DNA of 64,000 bases from Eremophila alpestris peregrina (GCA_009792885.1 WMCF01000016.1:16170685-16234684), one strand, 5' to 3'; shown: positions 13,101-26,280, counted from the first letter of the stretch. The notes: generated by a model not told the origin, from the sequence alone. Made by a program: numbers and translations.

Positions 13101-16100
13101 TTAAAATACGATCCAAATCAAAACCAGGGAAACATGTGTTCATGTTAGACTCCTCTAAGGTCAAAAGGTATCAGCTTCAAGTTCCTGGTAGTCAGCACCA
13201 AGGTGGGAGCATGGACAGCAAAAGGAGGAGGAGAGATCCCATACCATGGGCAGCCAGGGTTGTCACACACTGCACTAATACCTCCACAGAGGAGACACCA
13301 CAGAATAAAGTCACATGAAAGCCCTGAGCCCAGCAAGCAGAGACAAGCACCTCCAGATGGGATAGGGGAGCTCACAACCCTTTCCCAGAGAGCTGCTGAC
13401 AAGTCATCACCACAAGCACCACAGGGGCAGGGGGACATCCATGTTCTGCCTACACACAAGCCTCCAGGACATACTGCACACCAAAGCAGCTGATAGTCTT
13501 TGAGAAGGCTCCACAGTCACCTCAAGGTTTGTTCTTTGCAAAGATTAATTGGACAGACATGACCAAACACACTTGAGAACGCAGGCTGAAAGATATAATA
13601 TAGTTATTTCTGCCAAGGCTGACACATCACACGGGAAGAAGACCTTTTCCCCCCAAAAAAGGATTTGGCACTTTCAGTCTGAATGTATAGGCATCAACTC
13701 AAAAATCTAACTGATGGAAATTACAAGTTAATGTCTTTTAGGGTAATACTATAAAGTCTGACTTTGACATTTTATCATTGTAAATATCTGCCTCTTTGAT
13801 TTAAATAGAATTACTATGCCACTTTTTAAGGTCTCTCCTTTCACTGTCTTGTTTAAAATCTAGCCATCATTTCAGTTTGTGGGCTTCAGAGACAAAATAA
13901 TCTAAAGAACCAACAGCTTGAATGCATACCAAAATCACACCAAGTATATTAAGAACAGAGTTCCATTCTCAGCACAGTGAAAATAGACTTTCCTTCGCAC
14001 ATACAGAGTATGTTCAAAAAGGGGCTTTATAAAGAAATTGAGCTGCTTTTTCCAAGAAAAATCAACCATATATTTTTCCCCAAACCAGAAAGAGTCTTGT
14101 AAAAAAATCATACAGTGGAACCATTACACTGAAGCTGCTGAGATAAGCTTTATGATAAGCATTATCTTTTTGAGAAACTGATCTGAACCTCACTTATTTC
14201 GAGTTAATTGCGTGTTATTTGTTACAGCTGTTATTGTTCCCCCCACAGCTGCAGGCATTCTTTTCTCAAACACACTCAACATGCATACTCATGATTAATG
14301 TTATTTTTAACATTTCTGGACAGCACTCAAAAATATACAACCCACTCAGACTGGCTTAGCACGTGCTCCTCTGAGCCAGGCTGCCATCATCCCACCAAGC
14401 CAATACAACAGTGCAGGTGTATCCCAGAGACATCAGTAATCCAAAAGGTCTGCTTTTAATTCTTATGGATATTTACATACATACCCCATCCCAAAAACAT
14501 TGTTTAGCCCATGACTGGCCTCTAGTTTCAGAGAGGTTTAGCTTTTCCGAAGTTAATATGAATTCAATTCTACACACTTCTCTAGGAGGAGCTAATGTGA
14601 AAAGCTGGATTAATTTTACTACAACTTCTAGTTACCCAACTTCTAAAAGAAGTATTTGCAATGCAGGAAGCTTTTATTGCCCTAGACATATCCATCTTGT
14701 GCAAGAAGGATCAGAGAGTTGTTAAAATGCAGCCTCAGGACACAATGCAAAACAAAGACGTTGGAGCTTCCATGTAACCTTGAACAAAGCTACACCACTT
14801 AAATGACAGATGTTGACTGCACAGGGTTAAACAACAGCTTTACACAGCTCATAAAACATGAGCTAATTTTAACCTGATTCTTTGCCTCCCCACAACTGCC
14901 AGAAAAACTTTTTTAAAAGCCAACTTTGCAGCTGAAGAGGCAGCCTGAAACAGAATGCAGCTTTTGGAGAGACAGCAGAAAACTGCAACCCTCGCATCAC
15001 GTGTGACCACCCGCAGATACCAGAGCTTCTGCACATAACTTCAGACACTGTGGCTCATCCTGAGCAGCCTTTGAAACAGGGAAGGGAAGGAAGAAACAGC
15101 AGTTCTCTAATGAGGGCAGTAAGTCCTAATAACGTACATGGGAAGAGACTTACGAAGAAATTTCCAGTTCAAGTTGATTTCTTACTGAAGTGACATGTTT
15201 CAGAAGGAAAAAAAACCCACAACAACTGACAAATCTCATCAGCACAGGCAAAAAAGGAGCATGTTGCAATTATTGTGTTGCAGTCAGTGCTGTGTGGGTG
15301 ACGACAGCCATGCTGAACTATGCTTAGAAAAGAGGAAAGGAAGCAAGAAAGACTAACTGTGCCCCTTAAGCCCTGCTTGTTGGGCCAGATTATATGACAC
15401 AGGGATGTTCTTTAGTTCAAAGGTTCCTGAGAAGGTTGTGAAATCTCCTTTGACAGCTTCCAGAAACAAAAATACACTTGAGAAATACCCCACTGCCCCA
15501 GTTTCTCTCCCCAGTTACTAAACACATTGGAAGCCTTTACATAATATATTGACACCAAGAATTCCAGCTGCTTCATATACGCCCATACTGAAAATAAGAA
15601 AAAGCACTGATGAATGTAGAAGCCTCTGCTCTCCTAGGTTTAAAAAAAATTAAAATAAAATACCAGTTTTCAGGTATTTCTTACTAGTATTACCCACACC
15701 AAACCCCAGGACTCACCCTTCCTACCATCGCACATCTTTGTTCCAGTACAACTTTTTCACAAAGCAGCCTTGTTAAATATTTCCTTCTTCAGAATCCTAT
15801 ACACACTGATCAGAAGTACAGCAGAACTTTATTCTTTGAATGAGGAAGAACATCCAGACCCAGTATTTGGATATCTGCTTATAAAATTTGTTTTGTTTTT
15901 TGACCTGTCATCATATCTAAGCAGGGTACCAGTTTCAGGTTACTGAAGGAGAAATGTTAGGATGGAACAGGCTTCCTGAGAACACTGTGCAGCATTTGTT
16001 CCACAGTAAGACCACCTCAGAAACAAGATTTAGAACAATTCAAAAGGATTTAGTAATAGTTAAAAAAAACTATGGAGGAATTAACCTGCTGTCCCATGAT

Positions 16101-19100
16101 AAAAACTATGGAGGTATTAACCCTCTGTCCCATGGCTTTACTCTTGATTGTTGTTAGAACAGCCTTAGTGCTCTTCCTGCTGCTCCTACACCTCTCCAGA
16201 GGCAGCTGGACACATGCTTTACCTCTGAGGCAGCACTGAGTACACCGTCAGTTTGAGGACAAGAGGGCAAACTACAAAACTCAGAGGGCATTTTCATTAA
16301 AAAATACCTGCAATTAGGGCATGTAAGACTTGAACCAAATTGCTTAAGAGGACATTGGTGTAAAAAATACCCTGTTGTCACCTTGAAACTAGAAGCACTG
16401 GAACAGCATTCTCACCTGAGCTGTAATCCTTCAGTCGCAGGTCCTTCACAGGCGTCCCATCGGGCCCTCGGAAAGCGTTGAGGATCTACAGGAAACATGA
16501 GAGCCACTTCATCTCCAAAATCAAACCTCCAAACACACGGTACTTGCCAATTCACACTCCTGTCTCTCCAAGGGTTCTACTCTTTCTAGGTTAAGTCTGT
16601 TACAAACAGACACACTTTCCAGCAGTACCTGAGAATTGTTACCGAGTTTCCAAAGTATTTTTGGGTTTTGTTTGAAGAAGCGAGCACCATTTACACCACA
16701 ATTCAACTGTTCAAAGGTTTATTGCACTGGTTTCAGACAAACAGTTCAACTCAGATCCTTATTTAAAGTCAAAGATGTCCTACTGCCTTTAAGAAAATCA
16801 AAGTACAAGGGCAACTGTTCTGAGTCTTATCACCCTCTGAAGGACAAAGTTCCTGCAGTGAGTTCTCCTTTATCAAGCCTCAGAAGATGATCACTACAGG
16901 TAACCCTAGCAAAAACTGCTGCATGTAGGGGTTCTCATGCCTGGAACTTTCTCCAAATAAAACCCCCAAAACTGAAGTCCTAATTCATAGCAGAAGATTT
17001 AGGAAATGGAGCTACTTTCACCTTGTAGCCTAGATCATTGTATGTTTTTTTACTAAAAGCACAGGAACAGCAGACATCTTTTCCATCTTTGTAAGATCTC
17101 ATTTAAGCAATTTCAAGTAACTAAGAACAAACAAGTTCACTTAGACACTACATGTCTTCTGAGCCCAAAATAGTAGTAACAATATTTGGTATATATAAAG
17201 CAGTGATGAAGTAAGGCATGTTACAGAGTCTGGAGTCAAGGCTTCTAGCTATCAACACCCCACATGCAACCACAGGAAAGCTCATCACTTCTAGAACCCC
17301 CAAAAACCCAGAATAATCAGATAACAGGTAACATTGCAGTGACTTCTAAATTTGGATTTTCCCCTGGGGAAATGACAGATCATCTGATATGCATTAACCA
17401 GACTCAAAAGCAGTACTTTAGAAACCCTCAACAGAAGTTTCTGGATGAGAAACATCCCACTTACATCATCCTTTGTGGCAGTTTCAGGCACTCCTCCGAG
17501 TCGAATGAGCTTGCTTGGCTTCACATACTTGGGGCAGGTCCGGTAATCTTGGTCCTTGAGTTCATACAACCAAGATGGTTTTAGAAATGAGAGATGCTGC
17601 CTCACAAGATACACAAGCAGTAGCCAAATAAAGCAGGGGAAAATTCAAAGGCAAAGGCCCATAAGCAGCCTGACTCAAAGCTTTAACCCCTGTTGGAGAT
17701 TCAGGGAGCTCTGGAGGAGCTCTTTCCATGCTCACTGAGCTGTACAGTAAGATCTAGCTCCAGGAAAATAAAATGAGCAGATCATATCTCTGCTTTCCAG
17801 CAGTGGGAGATTCAAATTCAACAGCAGTTATTAACTCAGTAGTTACCACTACCTTCAGTTTTCCAAGATAACTCTGAAGGAAAGCAAAGTATGTATGGGA
17901 ACAGTTGTACACAGGCCCACCCAAGCCAGTAGTTCCTCTCTGATACTACTCATAAGCAACATCCAGGGGGAAAATAAAATACGTTTATCTGTAACCACTT
18001 CCCCCAACACCCTCTGTCTGGCCATTTTCAACTTGGGGACTTTCTGAAGAAAATCTGGTTCTACATATTTAGCAACTCTCACTTGCTAAACTGCACTTCC
18101 CTTGGGAAGTGTTTCTGAAATAGAAAGGGTAGCCATTAAATAACCTGGAGTAGAGAATTATCTCAGAGAAGGATTGTGAATTAGAATAGAACTGAAGTGA
18201 TGGGATACGGAGGAAGAATCCTTCCCAACTCCTTCCATTCTTTGGCCAACACACATTTAAGAGAGACATCAATTGACAAAACCACCTACCTGAAGGTTCT
18301 TATAGGGCCTAGAATCTTTGCTGGGTTTTCCTTCTGCAAAGGACTTGCCATGTTCATAATCAAACATTTGATGCCCTGGCAGCCGGTGATCCACATCACG
18401 GTATTCCATGTTCCGGTAGTCTGCATCTTGCCTCCCAAGGAAATCCAGGTCACCTTCACCCTTTAACCCAAGATCTGAGTCGGATCTTTGCTGCTCCCCC
18501 CCTGAAAGCTGCTGCTGTTGCTGCTTGTTAGCAAAGGTCTGAGGTTGCTCCTCTTGGTCCTGAAGAGCAGGAAGAGGTCCACGGCTATTTTGGAAATTGT
18601 GCGAAGTGTCATCTTCAAGACCCAGTCCCAGGGATTCCTCTTCTCTGGCTGGTGCTTCCGAGTGTTGAAATTCTCCTTTTTGGCTACCAAAGGGACCTCT
18701 ATCTAGACTAAGTGCAGACTCATCTCTTTTGCTGGTGCTTAAACCAGAGCCCTCTCTTTCTGCTAAAGGTACAGTAGATTGGTTGTGCCTAAAATCTACA
18801 AGGCTTTGATCCACAGGAGGCATTTCCCTATCTGAAAAGTCCATGGGAGGAGCCACATCTCTGCTCCTAAAATCCTGATCAGATCGGGATCTGTGCCTAT
18901 TTCTGAAGTCTGAAGATGGTGCGTTCCTGTTTCTGAAGTCCAGGTCAGAGGTGCCCACACCCCTGAAGTCCAAATCAGGTACATCCCTGCTTCTGAAGTC
19001 TGAATAAGAATGTTCTCTGCCCCTGTAGTCTATCTCAGACATGTCTCTTGCCCTGAAGTCTGAATGAGGCCCATCTCGACCTCTGAAGTCAAAATCATAA

Positions 19101-21846
19101 GATCCCCTTCCCCTGAAGTCTGATGGGGGTTCCTCCCTGCCCCTGTAATCCATGTTATGTGCTTCCCTATCCCTGTAGTTCATGCGGAACATGTCCCTGT
19201 TCCTGTAGTCCCCTGAGGGAACATCCCCACCCCTGAAGTCCATGGGGGGCCCTTCTCTCTCCCGGAAGTCTCCGGAGTACATATCCCTGCCCCTGTACTC
19301 AGAAGGGGGTGGCTCCCTGCCTCTGAAATCCATCTGAGACTCATCTCTGCCCTGGAAGTCAGATGGTGGGAAATCTCTGCCCCTGAAATCATGGTGCCCG
19401 TCCCCACCTCTGAAGTCACTACGTGGTCCATCTCTAGCTCCATAGCTGAAAGAAGGTTCCTCTCTGTTGGCAAACTGAGGATTGAGGAGGCCTGAGAGTG
19501 CCTGGATATCAAAAGGAAGTGATTTTCTGCCAGAGAAGTTGCCAGAGTGTCTTTCTTGACCAAGACTATCAAGGGAAGGAGGATATTCCCTGTTCCACCC
19601 GGGAGCAAACCTTTCTTCTTGGCTCCCACTGTAGAAATAAAGACAGTATTATTCATAACGTGCTTAAGAGTCTGAAATCTACACAGCAGCACATTCTTCT
19701 CTAAACTTTTATAGAGCTGTGTAACAGTCTAAGATCCGCAGAAGATATTGATGTTTGGCAGTTTAAGATGAGGCAGCATACGACAGATGTGAGAAAGTAA
19801 ACTTGGGTGCTCCCATTTCAGCACAATTTCCAGAAGCACTCAACAGGGAATACCTGCAATATTAATGGGTTAATGATGGTAGCAATCCACATAGTCCTGC
19901 ACTGCACACAGCTCTGCACCTGTCTGAGGTGCCAGCAGCTGGTGTGTTGGTTCCTTATCATCACCAGCACATGCCTGGAGGAACCCAAGAGCTTAAGCTC
20001 TCTGGGCAGTTTGGAAACAGCTAACTTAACACATCATCCTGAGGCACATGAAAGCAGAGGTTACCAAACAGGCTTCACTGACATGCTACAAAGACTCATT
20101 AAGGCTTCCTTGTGCTGGAGACCAAACTGGCAAATTCTGAAAGCCATCAATTCAGACACTTAGGGTGCCTCACAGGACTATGTCAACAATCAACATCCAA
20201 GATATCCTTGTGCTCGTGCCTCCAGACTGTCTTACACTGAGTTCACAAGACTATGGCTAGCTGTCCCACTGTCTCCATAAAAACACTCAGGAAGGAATTC
20301 CCTCTTAAGGCAGTTTTTTAAAATCCAATGGGGCACCGCTTTTTTTTTTTTTTTTTTTTTTTAAGCTGGAACTATCTGTTTTTTCATCTAAGCAAGGCTC
20401 CAATACATTTTTCAAAAAACAGAATAATACTGTATCAGCACATTTTAAAATAACACCAAATGCTACCCAAAGCAGTGGATGTTTCGATAGCAACTACGGC
20501 AAGTCATGTTGTGCTCTGAGTTTCACTACAGAATCACTCATCAAGATTAATCAAAGCATACACAGATTTCCTAAGGTACACGGTCCATTTCACCACCATG
20601 CAAAATATCAACTAAAACTTGGATCAAGGTCAGCATTCCCCCAACCAATGCATTCAAGAATGATGCCAATAAAATCCACCTAAAAATCATCAGAACAGCA
20701 CTACTGATATCATCACAAGACACAATCACTCCCTCATCAACACTGTTACTACATGTTCTGGAGGATACTGATTTTCATCAGCTTTCTCAACATATTACAG
20801 TAGACAATAATTTGAGGCATTCTTATGGCAGAAACCTAAGGCATGCCATGAGCAGCACCTTTATCACTGATTTCAAGGGACTGAGGTGCACATGTGCGCA
20901 AAGGATGAAAGAATTATGCACAACAGAGGAAAATTCTAGATTTTGGTGGCTTCCTTTTTATACCCAGCACTCTATTGCACACACAGGTCCCAGTAACAAC
21001 CAGAGGAACCCAAACTAATAAAAACATTGTACTGTACAGGTCAGCTGTACACAAATCTTTAGAACAGTTGCAGTGATATTCAAAAATGTCTTATAAAGGA
21101 ATATGTGGGGATATAGAGTTTTTGCAGGTGCATGTAGTGGTAGGACAATGGGGAACTGGTTTAAACTGAAAGAGAGTGTGTTTAGATTAGATACCAGGAG
21201 TAAATTCTTCTCTGTTAGGATGGTGAGACCCTGGCACAGGCTGCCCAGAGAGGTTGTGCATGTCCCATCTCTGGGAAGGTTCAAGGCCAGGTTGGATGGG
21301 GTTTGGAGCAGCCTGGGGTAATGGAATGTGCCCCTGCCCATAGCAGGGCCTTTAAGGGCCCTTCCAATCAAACCATTCTGTGATTCTATGATAAACGGAC
21401 TTACTAACCTCATGGAAAGAACTAAACTCTCAAAGTTTTCATAAAATCATACATGGCAATGAATATGCCAGTATTTCTGAACTCATTTTCTTCTCTTACA
21501 GGTGTTAACAGCACATAACACCAAAAGCCAAATAGCACATCACCTTAGCTCACAACAGCTAAACTAAGTATCACTAGAATAGGTGGTATGGAGAAGGACT
21601 AAAAATATTAAAAGCAGCTGTTGCTTAAAAACTAAATTAAAAACTTCACAGAAATGCAAAAACCATCAATTAACTTGTCTGTTCTTTGGCAATCACAATT
21701 AGCTAGATAGAGACCTCAAAACTTCTACCAAAACAGTAGAGTTCTCAAGGCTTATTGTATTTAAGAATGTTTCTGAAATAAACTATACATTCAAGTGCTT
21801 ACCGAAAAGACCCCATTCTGTTGCCTTGTCGATGATCTCCCCACAT
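4079..21846 (-). CDS. RBM6: RBM6, RNA-binding motif protein 6 (5' part of the gene; continues beyond position 1)
   Basis: RBM6 is a nuclear RNA-binding protein that regulates alternative splicing and is a paralogue of RBM5 and RBM10. Five coding exons are visible on the minus strand: 21846-21803 (within exon 21912-21803), 19628-18290, 17554-17465, 16485-16416 and 4152-4079. The phases chain without a break and give residues 1-539. The protein starts MWGDHRQGNRMGSF, continues GSQEERFAPGW, then has a long decapeptide-repeat region (about residues 85-310, core DFRGRD). RRM1 follows, with RNP2 IRLGGV at 478-483 and RNP1 YGYVCVEF at 518-525. The later zinc fingers, second RRM, OCRE and G-patch domains expected for the family are not in the window and must lie left of position 1. 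RBM6 is divergent from MON1A, as in human. Identification rests on residue-level recognition of the family and on synteny. Confidence 0.95.
4153..16415 (-). other. RBM6 12.3-kb intron
   Basis: This is a single large intron between the two halves of RRM1. It contains an A-rich tract at about 11688-11714, a 36-base tandem duplication at 16065-16136, and a minus-strand AATAAA at about 10179-10184. No coding exon was recognised on either strand. Confidence 0.65.
16065..16136. repeat. Two-copy 36-base tandem duplication
   Basis: The units 16065-16100 and 16101-16136 both begin AAAAACTATGGAGG and end in a CTGTCCCATG block. They differ at only a few bases, so the duplication is fairly recent. It lies inside the large RBM6 intron and has no evident function. 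Confidence 0.8.
16416..16485 (-). CDS. RBM6: RBM6 exon: middle of RRM1
   Basis: The exon has 70 bases with a TTCCTGTAG acceptor and a GTGAGA donor. It encodes ILNAFRGPDGTPVKDLRLKD plus YSS and the first base of a Gly codon. This follows the RRM1 fold between RNP2 and RNP1 and matches the RBM6 sequence closely. It is followed on the minus strand by the largest intron in the window, about 12.3 kb. Confidence 0.92.
16486..18289 (-). other. RBM6 introns flanking the 17465-17554 exon
   Basis: These two introns (16486-17464 and 17555-18289) look ordinary. I see no repeats of known class and no other gene. Confidence 0.7.
17465..17554 (-). CDS. RBM6: RBM6 exon: start of RRM1 (RNP2)
   Basis: The exon has 90 bases, 30 codons, phase 0 at both ends. 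It encodes DQDYRTCPKYVKPSK, then LIRLGGVPETATKDD, containing the RNP2 strand of RRM1. The donor is GTAAGT. The acceptor AACTCAAG has a weak pyrimidine tract, so the left boundary of the exon (position 17554) is slightly less certain than the others, though phase and homology support it. Confidence 0.88.
18290..19628 (-). CDS. RBM6: RBM6 large exon encoding the DFRGRD decapeptide repeats
   Basis: This 1339-base exon is bounded by a TTTCTACAG acceptor and a GTAGGT donor. It encodes residues 16-461. The N-terminal part (GSQEERFAPGW, SGNFSGRKSLPFD, FSYGARDGPRSD) matches RBM6. The central part is about twenty 10-11-residue units with the core DFRGRD/DYRGRE, visible at DNA level as a roughly 30-base periodicity from about 18.85 to 19.43 kb. 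The C-terminal part (LDFLGRQDADYRNMEYRD, HRLPGHQMFDYEHGKSF) is again family-typical. In the RBM6 family this repeat-rich segment is reported to support self-association; nothing here contradicts that. Confidence 0.95.
20341..20362. repeat. Poly-T homopolymer
   Basis: An uninterrupted run of about 22 T on the plus strand (poly-A on the minus, transcribed strand) inside an RBM6 intron. Its length is prone to sequencing and assembly error. Confidence 0.9.
21115..21393 (+). mobile_element. CR1 LINE, 3'-end fragment (5'-truncated)
   Basis: The block carries the characteristic CR1 3' region: AGATTAGATACCAGGAGTAA, then GGCTGCCCAGAGAGGTTGTG, a GGCCAGGTTGGATGGGG box, CCCTTCCAATC and the terminal ATTCTGTGATTCTATGA. 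CR1 copies are usually severely 5'-truncated and end in short ATTCTRTGA repeats, as here. It is inserted antisense to RBM6 within an intron. It carries no intact reverse transcriptase frame. Confidence 0.9.
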
Positions 21847-21912
21847 TTTGATCTTGTCTGGTAGGCTTCCAGAAATGGTTAATTCACTCTAACAACACCC
21901 AGACACCACAAC
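21803..21912 (-). CDS. RBM6: RBM6 exon with the start codon (5'UTR 21912-21847, coding 21846-21803)
   Basis: Read on the minus strand, a TTCCACAG acceptor precedes position 21912 and a GTAAGC donor follows 21803. The ATG at 21846-21844 opens MWGDHRQGNRMGSF, which closely matches the RBM6 N-terminus. The exon ends two bases into an Arg codon that the next exon completes. The exon therefore carries 66 bases of 5'UTR, and at least one further noncoding exon must lie upstream towards the CpG island. Confidence 0.9.
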
Positions 21913-24900
21913 CTGTGGAATAAACAACATAATGATAAGCCACGAGGCAAAGAGCACACTTGACATGAGAAAAACACTGCTGGTTAGAAGGGATGTGTGT
22001 AACATCTGATCAGGATCCACAGATACACAAGACCACACTCAGGCATGAATGAATTCAAGTGTTGCATTTCTCCACGGTCAAATTTGTGAGCACCAAACAA
22101 CTCCTGAAATCAAACTGTCAATGTGGTGGGCAAACAATTTGATATCCTGCTTTGATTAACATAAAACTTCCCAACATACTGTGCTGTCTGACACTATTCA
22201 GGGTGCAGCTAGAAATGTGAGAACACCGCCATCCATAAACAACACGGACCACTGCCGAACAACAGTTTGCAATTAATGTTTAATCCGAACTATTTCTGCC
22301 AAAAGCCCTTTGCTGTTCAAGGAAATGATCACAACTCTTGGTCTACCATGGATACTCTGCCCTCAGAAGTATGTAGATAACAGAGGAGGTTTTGCCAATA
22401 AATCATGACAGGCACTGTTCTCCAACGCTGCCCTCATCAAGCGCAGTGACGCAAGTAACACTTGCCTCAACAGAAATCTAAAATTTCATCCACTTCCTCC
22501 CACCAGCAGAGAGGTGAGGATTTCCTGGTGATAACCAAAGCCAGGACTTGAAATAGGAAGTACTTCCGTCTTTCCAAAAGAAAATAAAAAAAGGCTGCAG
22601 CAGAGCATGAAGAAAACTGAGGGAGATGGCCTCAAATCTGCTCTGGCCAATGCAGCTGCAGTGGTGCAGGAGGGCTGCCATGTCACCAGACCAAGGCTGG
22701 GAGACCTGGTGCTTACACACTGTTACAAAGTGGGATTATTTAACTCCAGTGGTTGAGGGGACAGAGGACAGTACAGACAGTGACTGCCAGGCTTGGCTAG
22801 AGCAGCTCTTGTCAAACAAAGGCACACAAAGTCCTGTTTGTTCTCCCTTCCAAAGGTCAGTGCTGCCATAGCGGAGGCAGGTCAGCAGAGCAGGTTAAGA
22901 CAGACCTTCCACCAGGGAGTGATTCCAGATGCTGCTGCTGGCAGCTGTCTATGTCAAGGAGCTGCCATGCCAAGAGAGAGTCCATGCTCTGGCCAGGGTC
23001 CACTACCCACCAGGGAAGGCTCAGGTGGGAGCCAGGGACAGCAGGTTCTGGCAGAAACCAAGCATGCAGAGGCTGAGGAAGGCAACCTGTGCAACCACGG
23101 CTGATCCACCCACCCCAATGTCACTTCCAAAGAAACAGGTTCATTCTGTTGGCCACTCTCAAGCCTGAGAGTACCAGTCTGCTCACATTTTACATGGCTC
23201 TTGATAAATAACCACCCTGGTCCCAAGGATTTCCTCCATCTTTCTAGGAGGAAAAGTTCTCTTTCTAAGAGAATCAAGACTGCACTCCAGTCATGGCGAG
23301 GGCAGGCCAAGGGAGATGGTTCCTGTCATCAGCCAGTCCTTTCATCTGAGATCTTTTGCAGCCTGCAGACCTCACTTTTCATGCTCGTCCCTTCTGGATT
23401 TCCCTCCCCCACTCCAGTTCTCCTTAAGTCAGCAACCTTACCGACGCTTAAAAGAAATAAAAATAAAATCCCTTGCCAGCTGGGAACTGTTCAGACATAA
23501 CATTCAAATTATTAGACAAGGAAAAAAATACCACTGGACAGCTATAAGGCCTGCCAGAGACCCGCTGAGCCATGCAGCAACCTCCGGGAGTGTGAGGTCA
23601 TGGTTCAATAACACAGGGAGCAACACTGGCTCCGACAGCCCCCACTCAGCCTGATCTGCTCCCCGCCTCTGCCTTTGGCAAAGCACCGGGTGCACGTTGT
23701 GCCAGCTTGTGCTTTTCTGGGTCTGCACCACGCATGACCCTCAGAAGAGAGTTATATTTAACCCAGGTCACTTCAGTGATACACTTTACCACACAACCCC
23801 ACAAACCAAGGTGACAGCAAACTGCGGGACAGGGACAGAAGGGTCTTAGCCTGGCTTCCACTGATGCCAAGATCTCCTGAAGGTACACCCTGCTACAACT
23901 GCTCCAAAAAAAGCACATCATGATGAGACATCGTGAGGATTCACCCTTCTGCCATGGGCAGATATCTGCCAGCTCAGCTCCCACCTCCCAGCTCACAGGT
24001 ATATGCTGGGAGACAGGTCAGTGTGAGGCTGTTTGCCAAAGACACCTCAGGCCAACAGCAAATCATGGCAAAAAGCCACCCGGATGCTTGGAATTGTGCA
24101 TCCATTAGTTCTGTCATACTCTGGTCACAATCAAGTGTTTGAGGAGCTGGAAACAGTCCAGGCACTCGCAGAGCCCAGACCTACAGCTCTCTGGGACAAT
24201 AATGAGCTGTTACAATTACCCTGAACATTCGGGAGGCAGATAAGCATCATCTTTCCTTATTCCTATCCCAGCTGGCTCTACTTTCTGGTGGCAAAGCCCC
24301 AGCTCCACCGAAGACACAGAAGGCACAACTAAACAAGGAGAAGCTCTTTTGTGGTTTCAGTTCCTCCAACGACTGCTGGTCACACAGCCCTCCCAGGAGA
24401 GACTGGTGGAGCTGCAGATGCTCCCTGGCAATTACAGCCAATGACTTCCTCAGGACCATGCCCCTGCCCTCCCCAGTGCCTCCCCAGACAGCTCTGGGGA
24501 GGTTCTTGACTCCACTTCCCAAACTGCATGTGCCAAGCCTGACAGCCAACTCTTGGATCTCTTATTCCAATTTATACCCTGCAATGGTAAAATAATGGCT
24601 TTGATCATGGGAATTGTGCAGCTGAGCCAGACTAAGCAACTGGTCTTCTTGAGGACTAAATAAAGACATCTGTTAAGGGGCCGAGTGGGAAACGCCAGAA
24701 CAGCCCTCAAGTATCTCCACACCAACTTACACCCAACTTCACACTTTTTTTTTCCAAATATGGGGGAGAGAAGGGTAACTGGTGACAGACTGGGTGCTAT
24801 TTTAGAAAAATACTCTGATATTCAGAGCTTCTCTCCAAACAGATTTTGCCAAGACTTGGTATTTATAAAGCACAAGGAAATCAAACACAGAACTACACAC

Positions 24901-26280
24901 AAGCACAGAGGAACAGTTTGCTGTGGAACAACTTTCTGTACCCAGTAAAGTTTTTGTAAGGCTGAAGAAAGGAAAAGGCCTCTGTGAAATCCAAGTACTG
25001 CAGGAGGTACAAGAGAAACCTATTCCCCAAAGCCACAGAAACTGCAAGTAGCCAACAAAGCCAGTTACACCCAATGTTAAAGTTGGAGATCCCTAATTGA
25101 GAAGAAATATCAAAAGCATGTCACTGACATGTGAAAGTGAAGGGAGAGGGAACCATTTTGGCTCTCATAGGTGTCAGGCTGGAGGATTTTATTAGAAAAA
25201 AAAAAAAGGGATGTGCATACTTTTCATCTGTATGATGCTTCTAAAAACATGAATTAGAGACAACCAGGTGAATTTCTAAAACACACCCCATCCCATTACT
25301 ATCCTGACCTTGCTTGTCTCAAAGGACTTCACAAGTGCATTCCCAACCAGTGAATGTTGGGGAAGACTTCAACACCACCAAGACGCTGCCAGGATAGGAA
25401 AGTGGGTTCCACCTTCAGCAGCATTGCCAAAAGTAACACCACGCAGCAGCAGCAACACGAGCCTCTTCATGTGCCAGTTGTTTTTAACACAGCATGGGAG
25501 GTCAGTGTCATCGCTCCCAGTCATTCCTGATCACTGCCTTACCTGGCCTCCACCAGGGCCAGACCACATCCTGCCTCCACCTAAGCCTTTACTTACAGCC
25601 CAAAATCCCATTTAGCCCATCACTTGGGATTACATCCACTAACACACAGCTCCCATCAGATCCCTCTGCACCCCAGCATGAATCCAGCCCACCTTGGTCC
25701 ATCCCTTTTACAACCACAAGCATTCCGAGATGGACGCACATGGGACCTGCTGCTAAAACGGCCCTAATCTTGATCAGGGCCTCAAAACAACACTGAGATA
25801 CCCAGAAACACCACAGTGATACACACGTGGCAGGCCCCATCACTACCATACAGGATATCGTATCATGATCCAGGGGCCAGCATCCCAACCCCATAACCCA
25901 CATCCCACTGGAGCGTGGGGTGCTGATGAAGACACTGAGCCCACGACACGGAGCTGCAGGGCCCAAAGCGCCAGGACCTGCTGCCTCACGCCCCGCAGCG
26001 AGCCTGCCCCAGCCTCACTCTATTCCTGTACCACGGGTGACCCCAAAACAGACACCACCACCCAGCCCCCCCATCCTCATGGACTCCGCAGCCTCCTCTC
26101 CTCTACCCCGGGTAAGCCCACCCCGGGAGCCCCTCGGGACACTCCTCGCCCCTCTCACCCCACTGAGCGAGATCCCCTTTATCCCAGACGATCCCCTTTA
26201 TCTCCCGGGCGACTCTCATCACCTCCTCTTCCTCCTCCTGCTCCGCCGCTCCCGCCTCGCACAGGCCCCACAGCCGCCAC
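21913..26280 (-). other. RBM6 5'UTR intron(s), no coding gene seen
   Basis: This is the stretch between the RBM6 start-codon exon and the CpG-island promoter. At least one noncoding first exon must lie at its right end, but the donor cannot be chosen with confidence. Plus-strand open frames here show no family resemblance. A short A-rich tract lies at about 25195-25207. Confidence 0.6.

Larger units (their letters stand above)
19629..21802 (-). other. RBM6 intron between the start-codon exon and the repeat exon
   Basis: This 2.2-kb intron contains a 22-base poly-T run at about 20341-20362 and, near its 5' end, a CR1 fragment inserted on the opposite strand. No other gene content was recognised. 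Confidence 0.7.

Noticed and set aside
21103..21321. Plus-strand 72-codon frame as a gene
   Set aside because: It lies wholly in a 5'-truncated CR1 copy and is in the repeat's 3' region.
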